From: Allobrachymonas denitrificans DSM 15123
GTDB taxonomy: Bacteria; Pseudomonadota; Gammaproteobacteria; Burkholderiales; Burkholderiaceae_C
Reading direction: 5' to 3'
NCBI RefSeq assembly: GCF_900110225.1
Contig: NZ_FOCW01000001.1
Span: 62,001 to 126,000, forward strand
DNA length: 64,000 nucleotides
Both the position numbers and the translations under genes were made by a program. This document shows positions 55,683 to 64,000 of this stretch, piece after piece (within the stretch, counting starts at the first letter, position 1; every line of letters starts with the position of its first letter). The notes under the pieces were generated by a model. It made no database searches. It saw only the letters and a list, made by a program, of their open reading frames with translations, and was not told the DNA's origin.

Positions 55683-57149
55683 TCAGCGCTTCCAGTAGGA
55701 AGGCAGCAGCAGCGCGAAAAAGCTCAGCAGCTCCAGTCGGCCCAGGATCATGCCGATGCTGCAGACCCAGATCTGGAAGTCGGTCAGCACCGCGTAGTTC
55801 GAAGTCGGCCCCACCTTGGCCAGACCCAGCCCGGTACAGTTGATGCTCGCCAGCGTGGCGGCAAAGGCGGACACCAGATCCAGATCACTGGCCAGCAGCA
55901 GCAGCGTCATCACCAGCACCGTGGCCACATACAGCACCGTGTAGGCCACCACGGCGCGCACGATGTGATCGGGGATGCGGTTCTGGCCGATGCGCGGCGG
56001 CTGCACCAGGCGCGGGTGCACCATGCGCTTGAGCTCGTGCCGTGCCTGCTGGAACAGCACCAGCACGCGCAGCGTCTTGATGCCGCCTCCGGTGGAGCCG
56101 GCGCTGGTGGCAAAGCTGGACAGCAGCAGCATGAACATGGGCGCAAACGGCGGCCACACCTCGAAGTTGGTGATGCCGTAGCCGGTGGTGGTGGCAATCG
56201 AGATGGTGTGGAACATGCCGTAGCGCAGCGCCTTCAGGGGCTCGTAATGCCCCTCCAGCCAGATCACGAAGGACACCAGCAGGCCGCCGCCGATCAGGCT
56301 GATCAGCGTGATGCGCAGCTCGGGGTTCTTCCAGATGATGTCGCTGCGCTGCTTGCTGATGGCGGAAAAGTACAGCGCGAAGTTGGCACTGCACAGCAGC
56401 ATCACCGCGATGGCCACGGACTCGATGGCGGGCGAATCGAAATAGGCGAAGCTGGCATCGTGCGGCGTCAGGCCGCCCAGGCTCACGGTGGTGAACATGT
56501 GCATGATGGCATCCATCGGCGTCATGCCGGCCGCCCAGTAGCCCAGCGCGCACAGCGTGGAGATGCTGGCATACACCAGCCACAGGCCCTTGGCCGTTTC
56601 GGCAATGCGCGGCGTGAGCTTGGTCTCCTTCATCGGCCCGGGCGATTCGGCGCGGAACAGCTGGCTGCCCCCCATGCCCAGGAAGGGCAGCACCGCCACC
56701 ACCAGAATCAGGATACCCATGCCGCCCAGCCACTGCAGAAAGCAGCGCCACAGGTTGATGGACACCGGCAGCTTGTCCACGCCGGACATGACGGTGCCAC
56801 CGGTTGTGGTCAGGCCCGAGGTGGCCTCGTAGAAGGCATGCGTGAACGACATGGGCTGCCCCAGCGCGTGCATGCCCAGCAGCAGCGGCAGCGTGGCGAA
56901 CAGCGGCAGCACGCTCCAGGTCAGCACCACCAGCAGCACGCCGTGGCGCGGCTGCAGTTCGTCGCGTGCCGAGCGTGCCGACAGCCAGAGCAGGCCACCG
57001 GCCAGCCAGGTGAAGCTGGCGGAACGCAGGTGCACCAGCAGCATGCCGTCTTCGAATAGGGCGGATGTGCCCAGCGGCAACAGCATGGTTGCCGAAAACA
57101 GCATGATCAGCAGGCCGAGCAGCCGGAGAACGGGAAGCACATCACGCAT
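55683..57149 (-). CDS. trkH: TrkH family potassium uptake protein
   Basis: Membrane channel-like subunit of the Trk K+ uptake system. The 488-residue protein has the repeated M1-P-M2 units, with selectivity filters at TSGLTTTGGTV, TTVSLGGLTPHD, TTTGYG and INCTGLGLAK, and the gating-loop segment SSFATSAGSTGGGIKTLRVLVL. It starts 7 nt after trkA, which is preceded by a ClC gene, so K+ and Cl- movement are encoded as one unit. Confidence 0.95.
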   Translation of the reverse strand: MRDVLPVLRLLGLLIMLFSATMLLPLGTSALFEDGMLLVHLRSASFTWLAGGLLWLSARSARDELQPRHGVLLVVLTWSVLPLFATLPLLLGMHALGQPMSFTHAFYEATSGLTTTGGTVMSGVDKLPVSINLWRCFLQWLGGMGILILVVAVLPFLGMGGSQLFRAESPGPMKETKLTPRIAETAKGLWLVYASISTLCALGYWAAGMTPMDAIMHMFTTVSLGGLTPHDASFAYFDSPAIESVAIAVMLLCSANFALYFSAISKQRSDIIWKNPELRITLISLIGGGLLVSFVIWLEGHYEPLKALRYGMFHTISIATTTGYGITNFEVWPPFAPMFMLLLSSFATSAGSTGGGIKTLRVLVLFQQARHELKRMVHPRLVQPPRIGQNRIPDHIVRAVVAYTVLYVATVLVMTLLLLASDLDLVSAFAATLASINCTGLGLAKVGPTSNYAVLTDFQIWVCSIGMILGRLELLSFFALLLPSYWKR

Positions 57150-57156
57150 GGCAGGC

Positions 57157-58620
57157 TCAGAAGAAGGTGGCTTTCACGCGGAACAGCTTTTCCACCGCTG
57201 GCACCAGGCGCCGGTGCGGCACGAACAGCAGCACGTGGTCGCCCGGCTGGATCACGGTGTCGTCCGTCACCGACAGCACGAAGGGTGCGTATTCGCTGTC
57301 CGGATCGCGCATGGCATCGGCGTCGTCATCGGCGCGTCCGGTGTGCAGATCGGGCAGACCGCGCACGATCAGGCCGATGCGTACATCCTCGGGCATCGGA
57401 ATCTGCCCCACGGTGCGTCCCACCACGCGCGAGGTGCGGCGGTCGCCATGCGCGGCCAGCTCGATCGCTTCGGCGTTGCCGCGGCGCGCGCTATGCACGG
57501 CGTACACGTCACCCTGGCGGATGTGGGTGAGCAGCTCGCCCATCATGGCCTGTGCCGGCGACAGGGCAATGTCGATCTGTGTGCCGTGCACCAGGTCGGC
57601 GTAGCTGCGCCGGTTCACCAGCGAGAGCACGCGCGTGGCGCCCAGCTGCTTGGCTAGCAGGCCGCCCATGATGTTGTTCTCGTCGTCGTTGGTGGAGGCG
57701 ACGAAGAAATCCACTTCGTGGATGTTCTCGTCGCCGAGCAGGTCCTCGTCGGTGCTGTCGCCGTGCAGGATCAGCACCGATTCATCCAGCTGTGTGGCCA
57801 GATACTCGCAGCGGGCGCGGTTGCTGTCGATCAGCTTCAGGTGCACATGCTTCTGCAGCGCGCGCGCCAGATGCAGGCCCACATTGCCGGCACCGGCAAT
57901 CACCACGCGGCGCACCGGCGGGCTGGTGCTGTGCACGGCCGCCAGCACCGGGCGGATATCGTCGCGCGCCACGAAGAAGAACACCTCGTCACCCGGCAGG
58001 ATCACGCTGTCCGGCCTGCAGGCCACGAAACGGTCGGGCTCGTTGGCAAAGCGGCGGTAGATCGCCATCACGTGCATGCTGGCATCGGGCAGCAGCTCGG
58101 AAAACCGGCGGATCGGCTGCCCCACCATGGGGGCACCGGCCGTGGCACGCACCGACACCATGAATGCCATGCCATGGGCAAACTCGCGCACCTGCAGTGC
58201 CTCGGGAAACTCCACCAGCTTCTGGATGTAGCGCGTGACCGAAGCCTCGGGGCAGATCACGTTGCTCACGGCAAAGCCGTCCTCGCCCAGCAGTTCCATG
58301 TGCTTGGACCACTCGGTCGAGCGCAGGCGCGCGATGCGGTGCGGGGTATGAAAGCGCATGAAGGCGGTCTTGCACACCGTCAGGTTGACGGCGTCATCGG
58401 CCGCGCAGGCCAGCAGCAGGTCGGCATCGTCGGCGCCGGCATCGGCCAGCACCGAAGGCTGCGAGCCGTCTCCCAGGATGCCGCGCAGGTCGAAGCGCTC
58501 CTGCAGCTTGGCCAGCAGTTCCGGATCGTTGTCGATCACGGTGATGTCGTTGCGCTCGGATACCAGATGCTCGGCGACGCTTTCGCCGACGCGGCCGGCA
58601 CCGAGGATGATGATTTTCAT
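57157..58620 (-). CDS. trkA: Trk system potassium uptake protein TrkA
   Basis: Cytoplasmic regulatory ring of the TrkAH K+ uptake system, with two tandem RCK modules. The first NAD-binding loop is IIILGAGRVGESVAEHL, the second VVIAGAGNVGLHLARAL, each followed by a TrkA_C domain. A hydrophilic insertion of about 20 residues (TGRADDDADAMRDPDSEY) interrupts the last C domain. The start codon overlaps the ClC stop (ATGA) and trkH begins 7 nt after the stop, so all three are cotranslated. Confidence 0.95.
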   Translation of the reverse strand: MKIIILGAGRVGESVAEHLVSERNDITVIDNDPELLAKLQERFDLRGILGDGSQPSVLADAGADDADLLLACAADDAVNLTVCKTAFMRFHTPHRIARLRSTEWSKHMELLGEDGFAVSNVICPEASVTRYIQKLVEFPEALQVREFAHGMAFMVSVRATAGAPMVGQPIRRFSELLPDASMHVMAIYRRFANEPDRFVACRPDSVILPGDEVFFFVARDDIRPVLAAVHSTSPPVRRVVIAGAGNVGLHLARALQKHVHLKLIDSNRARCEYLATQLDESVLILHGDSTDEDLLGDENIHEVDFFVASTNDDENNIMGGLLAKQLGATRVLSLVNRRSYADLVHGTQIDIALSPAQAMMGELLTHIRQGDVYAVHSARRGNAEAIELAAHGDRRTSRVVGRTVGQIPMPEDVRIGLIVRGLPDLHTGRADDDADAMRDPDSEYAPFVLSVTDDTVIQPGDHVLLFVPHRRLVPAVEKLFRVKATFF

Positions 58621-60212
58621 GGGAACAAGTCTGGCTGTGAATGGGAACCCTTCACGGGCGGGTCGGCAGGCGGCTGCTGGTCGTCCGCTGCGGGTGGTTC
58701 GGGGCTGGCCGGATGCCGGGGATCGTCCCCTGCGGTTTCGAGTGTAGTGCGCAAAGGGGCTTCGGCCCCTGTTTCGGCCTCTGCGGGCTCGCTGTCCTGA
58801 TGTGCCGCAGCCACAGCCGCTGCCAGTTCGGGGGCAGGGTCGGTGGTGGGTTTCTTGTCTTCGCCGGCAGGCGTGGATGGAGCCTGCGGCTGCAGCGCCG
58901 CATACATGGCACCGGCCAGTGCCGGATACAGCGGCCGGCTGATGCTGCGTGACACCATGCTGGCCACCATGGCCGCCGCCATCAGGCTCAGCACCATGGC
59001 CCCGCCATCCACCATCTCCATCACGATGATGAAGGCGGTCAGCGGTGCCTGCGTCACGGCGGCGAGAAAGGCCGCCATGCCCATTGCCACCAGCGGCGCC
59101 ATCAGCGGCATGTTGTCGCTGTACTGCGCCACGTCATAGCCCACGCCGGCGCCCACTGCCAGGCTGGGCGCAAAAATGCCGCCCGGCACGCCGGACCAGG
59201 CCGTGAGCCAGGTTGCCAGGAACTTGAAGGGCACGAACAGCGGCGACGGCTCGTGCTCCTGCGCCAGCAGGTCGCGCACCGATTCGGCGCCGCCGCCAAA
59301 GGTCTGTCCGTTGGTGGCCAGGCCCAGAATCGCGATGATGAGCCCCAGCACGCCGGCAAAGCGCAGCGGGTGGCGCTTGCGCCAGCCGTTGAGCGTCCAG
59401 CCCGTGCCGGTCAGCGCCAGCGCCATCAGGCGCGCAAACAGCCCGCCCAGCAGGCCGCACACCAGCGTCACCACCAGACCCGGCATCAGGATCGACAGGC
59501 CCAGCGGCGGCACCTTGATGGTGCCGAGGAAATGGTTGTTGCCGAAGAAGGTGATGCCGACCAGACCGGCCAGCACGATCACGGCAATGATCAGGCCGCT
59601 GTTGCGCGCGGGCAGCTTGCGCCCCAGCTCCTCCAGCGCGAACACCACGCCGGCCAGCGGGGCGTTGAAGGTGGCGGCAATGCCGCCGGCGCCACCGGCC
59701 ACCAGCAGCGCATGCACGCCCAGATCGGTATCGTTGCGCAGCCAGCGCCGTGCGTGCAGCATCACGCCCGCGGCCACCTGCACCGACGGGCCTTCACGCC
59801 CGACCGACAGGCCGGCCATCACGCCGGCGGAGGCCAGCACGATCTTGGCAATGGAGAGCTTGAGCGAGACAAAGACGCTGCGCTGTGACGCCGGCAGCGC
59901 CGGTTCCAGCGCCACCATCACCTGCGGAATGCCGGAACCTGCCGCCTTGGCAAACCAGCGCTGCGTGACCCAGACAATGCCCATGGTGCACAAGGGCGTC
60001 CAGATCAGCACCGTCCACCAGGCGGCGTGGTACATGCCCTCGAACCAGGCAAAGCCGATGTCGGTCAGCCAGGTGAACACCACCACGCTGAGGCCGGCCA
60101 GCGCGGCGTAGGAAAGCACGACGGCCCGGTCCACCCACAGGCGCCCGTGCGACAGCTCGCGGCGCATGTTCTGCCAGATATCGGGTTCGATGGGGTGCTG
60201 CGGATCGGACAT
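58617..60212 (-). CDS. ClC family chloride channel/transporter with acidic C-terminal tail
   Basis: 531-residue ClC protein. The anion-site signatures are GSGIPQ, GREGPSVQ (gating Glu) and GGIFAPSLAVGAG; the proton-path Glu region FNAPLAGVVFALEELG is kept, so Cl-/H+ exchange is plausible. About 18 helices end near residue 435. The remaining nearly 100 residues are Pro/Ala/Glu/Asp-rich and probably disordered, with no CBS domain. It is the first gene of the operon with trkA and trkH, where anion movement could balance charge during K+ uptake (inference). Confidence 0.93.
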   Translation of the reverse strand: MSDPQHPIEPDIWQNMRRELSHGRLWVDRAVVLSYAALAGLSVVVFTWLTDIGFAWFEGMYHAAWWTVLIWTPLCTMGIVWVTQRWFAKAAGSGIPQVMVALEPALPASQRSVFVSLKLSIAKIVLASAGVMAGLSVGREGPSVQVAAGVMLHARRWLRNDTDLGVHALLVAGGAGGIAATFNAPLAGVVFALEELGRKLPARNSGLIIAVIVLAGLVGITFFGNNHFLGTIKVPPLGLSILMPGLVVTLVCGLLGGLFARLMALALTGTGWTLNGWRKRHPLRFAGVLGLIIAILGLATNGQTFGGGAESVRDLLAQEHEPSPLFVPFKFLATWLTAWSGVPGGIFAPSLAVGAGVGYDVAQYSDNMPLMAPLVAMGMAAFLAAVTQAPLTAFIIVMEMVDGGAMVLSLMAAAMVASMVSRSISRPLYPALAGAMYAALQPQAPSTPAGEDKKPTTDPAPELAAAVAAAHQDSEPAEAETGAEAPLRTTLETAGDDPRHPASPEPPAADDQQPPADPPVKGSHSQPDLFP

Positions 60213-60371
60213 GGCAAGAGAAGGGCGAAGCCGCCAAGATGGTACGGCTCGCCAGACTCAAGCATAGCGCCAACTCCACCCGTTCATGCTCAGGGGTGAT
60301 GCGGAGTGGCCGCTGGTGTGCCAACGTTCACGCTGGCGGCCTGCAGCAAGGGCTGCTGCAGGCGCCGGGGT

Positions 60372-61289
60372 TTACAGGCCTAGCATCAGCTGTAGGTTCT
60401 GCACCGCTGCGCCGCTGGCGCCCTTGCCCAGGTTGTCCAGGCGCGCCACGGCCACCGCCTGCTGCGAGCCGTCATTGCCGTACACGCGGATTTCCAGGTT
60501 GTTGGTGTCCTTCAGCGCCACGGCGTCCAGCTTGTTGTCGGCGGTGGGATCGGGGGCCGTCACATATTCGCTGCCGTCGTAATGGCGGCGGTAGATGGCG
60601 TGCAGGTGCTCCACCGTCTGTTCGCCCTGGAGCAGGTCGAAATGCAGCGGCAGCTGCACCAGCATGCCCTGGTCGAAATTGCCCACGCTGGGTACGAAGA
60701 TCGGCTTGCGGGTCAGGCCGCTGTAGGCCATGATTTCCGGAATGTGCTTGTGCGACAGGCCCAGTGCATACAGTTCGTACGGGGCCGCGCCGCCAGCTTC
60801 GTAGGCCTCGATCATCTGGCGGCCGCCACCGCTGTAGCCGCTCACCGAAGGCAGCGCCACCGGGTAGTCGGTCGGCAGCACGCCAGCATCCACCAGCGGG
60901 CGCAGCAGGGCGATGGCGCCGGTGGCGTAGCAGCCGGGGTTGGCCACGCGCTCGGCTTTGCGGATGGCCTCGGCCTGCTCGGCGTTCAACTCCGGAAAGC
61001 CGTAGACCCAGTTCGGGTCCACGCGGTGTGCGGTGGAGGCATCGATGATGCGCGGCTTGCGGCCGGGCAGGGCGTCGATCAGCGCCACCGACTCGCGCGC
61101 GGCATCGTCGTGCAGGCACAGGATCACCACGTCCACTTCGCCCATCAGCTTCTGCTTGGCGGCGGGATCCTTGCGCAGTGCCGGGTCGATGCTGACGACC
61201 TCGATGCCGGGCATTCCGGCCAGGCGTTCGCGGATCTGCAGGCCGGTGGTTCCGGCCTCGCCGTCGATGAAAATTTTGTGCACGGACAT
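60372..61289 (-). CDS. argC: N-acetyl-gamma-glutamyl-phosphate reductase (type 2)
   Basis: ArgC reduces N-acetylglutamyl phosphate to the semialdehyde in arginine synthesis. The 305-residue form is the shorter type 2 class. The NADP loop is [16 protein letters not shown], the catalytic Cys is in [18 protein letters not shown], and [11 protein letters not shown] plus LSHKHIPEI provide the substrate site. The final [12 protein letters not shown] and [22 protein letters not shown] are conserved. It stands alone on the minus strand; no other arg gene is visible. It diverges from sucC across 145 nt that must contain both promoters. Confidence 0.95.
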   Translation of the reverse strand: MSVHKIFIDGEAGTTGLQIRERLAGMPGIEVVSIDPALRKDPAAKQKLMGEVDVVILCLHDDAARESVALIDALPGRKPRIIDASTAHRVDPNWVYGFPELNAEQAEAIRKAERVANPGCYATGAIALLRPLVDAGVLPTDYPVALPSVSGYSGGGRQMIEAYEAGGAAPYELYALGLSHKHIPEIMAYSGLTRKPIFVPSVGNFDQGMLVQLPLHFDLLQGEQTVEHLHAIYRRHYDGSEYVTAPDPTADNKLDAVALKDTNNLEIRVYGNDGSQQAVAVARLDNLGKGASGAAVQNLQLMLGL

Positions 61290-61434
61290 AGGGTTTTCCT
61301 CTAGAAAGCTGCTAGGCTGAATAAGCTGGCTGTAAGTAGTACATGATACATTTATCGCCGGATTTTTTCCGTCCCGTACAGTCGCCTACAGGCCGGTTCA
61401 CGGGCTCATTTTCCACTCACAAGAGAGATACCGC

Positions 61435-63732
<2,298 letters not shown>

Positions 63733-63753
63733 CCGAAAACATCGGAGCAATCC

Positions 63754-64000
63754 ATGAGTATTCTGATCAACAAGGACACCAAAGTCATCACCCAGGGTAT
63801 CACTGGCAAAACCGGCCAGTTCCACACCCGCATGTGCCGTGACTACGCGAATGGCAAGAACTGCTTCGTGGCAGGTGTCAACCCCAAGAAGGCCGGTGAA
63901 GACTTCGAAGGCATCCCGATCTACGCCAACGTGAGCGAGGCTGCCAAGCAGACCGGCGCTACCGTGTCCGTGATCTACGTTCCGCCGGCAGGTGCTGCCG
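63754..64000 (+). CDS. sucD: Succinyl-CoA synthetase alpha subunit (3' truncated by window edge)
   Basis: The first 82 codons of SucD, which binds CoA and carries the phospho-His in its unseen C-terminal part. The start MSILINKDTKVITQGITGKTGQFHTR and the following VAGVNPKKAGEDFEGIPIYANVSEA are the conserved CoA-binding Rossmann segments. A GGAG ribosome site precedes the ATG, 21 nt after the stop of the sucC-OmpA frame. The two genes are clearly one operon, with the OmpA module lying between the two synthetase subunits. Confidence 0.96.
   Translation, partial: MSILINKDTKVITQGITGKTGQFHTRMCRDYANGKNCFVAGVNPKKAGEDFEGIPIYANVSEAAKQTGATVSVIYVPPAGAA

Noticed and set aside
51360-57059. A 1899-codon open frame on the plus strand covering the P-type ATPase, gshA and trkH region
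   Set aside because: It lies antisense to three well-recognised genes, is dominated by His/Gln/Arg/Ala low-complexity sequence and shows no domain. Long antisense frames are expected in high-GC DNA.

Overview
The window is dense, high-GC bacterial chromosome with about 59 protein genes, many in tight or overlapping operons. It contains no rRNA, tRNA, CRISPR array, insertion sequence or prophage that I can recognise. Protein families and gene pairings (metX-metW, the ATP-grasp-like GshA, lptD-surA-rsmA divergent from an AmgK-like kinase, kdsD-kdsC-lptC, oxyR beside ubiA, RRM glycine-rich protein, type 2 ArgC) suggest a betaproteobacterium of the order Burkholderiales. That is inference; I cannot name the genus.

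Layout. 1-3310: end of a MacB-type exporter and its TolC-like lipoprotein. 3603-4709: dnaN, away from dnaA and gyrB. 5043-6563: acetyl/succinyl-CoA transferase. 6794-9206: polar amino-acid ABC importer. 9404-13760: rsmA, surA, lptD, divergent from an AmgK-like kinase and rsmE. 16094-21739: small membrane proteins, a hydrolase, an orphan sensor kinase, a rhodanese and an AI-2E family permease. 21726-23601: metX-metW behind a SAM-II riboswitch with a terminator. 23651-25027: GDT1-type transporter and an RNA-binding protein. 25101-28927: kdsD-kdsC-lptC-SDR-ubiC operon. 29093-34307: MltB, malic enzyme, methyltransferase, LysE exporter. 34311-38863: ubiA, an octamer repeat array, oxyR, fadD and a small membrane protein. 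39005-46485: arsC, LysR regulator, BLUF photoreceptor, KefB-like antiporter, two cell-wall enzymes, apt and a lipoprotein. 46518-49851: ahpF, ahpC with a candidate OxyR site, then a toxin-antitoxin pair. 49918-55535: fumC, Ca2+-type P-ATPase, gshA. 55683-60212: clcA-type channel, trkA, trkH. 60372-61289: argC. 61435-64000: sucC and the start of sucD.

The outstanding object is sucC. Its reading frame does not stop at the normal end of the succinyl-CoA synthetase beta subunit. It continues through an Ala/Pro linker, one membrane span, BON-like segments and an OmpA-type peptidoglycan-binding domain (765 residues in all). At the junction lie a GGGAAAG slippery heptamer in the correct phase, a 6-nt spacer holding a -1-frame stop, and a long stem-loop. 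This is the arrangement of a programmed -1 frameshift, as in dnaX, and it would release an ordinary 388-residue SucC ending in Gly-Lys-Ala. Translation without slippage gives a SucC tethered to membrane and cell wall. A single-base sequencing error in the G3A3 run is the main competing explanation. Even then, an OmpA-family gene would sit between sucC and sucD.

Themes shared across the window are outer-membrane and cell-wall assembly (lptD, surA, lptC, kdsC, kdsD, MltB, M23 peptidase, L,D-transpeptidase, OmpA module), peroxide defence (oxyR, ahpC, ahpF, gshA) and ion homeostasis (TrkAH, ClC, KefB-like, Ca2+ ATPase).
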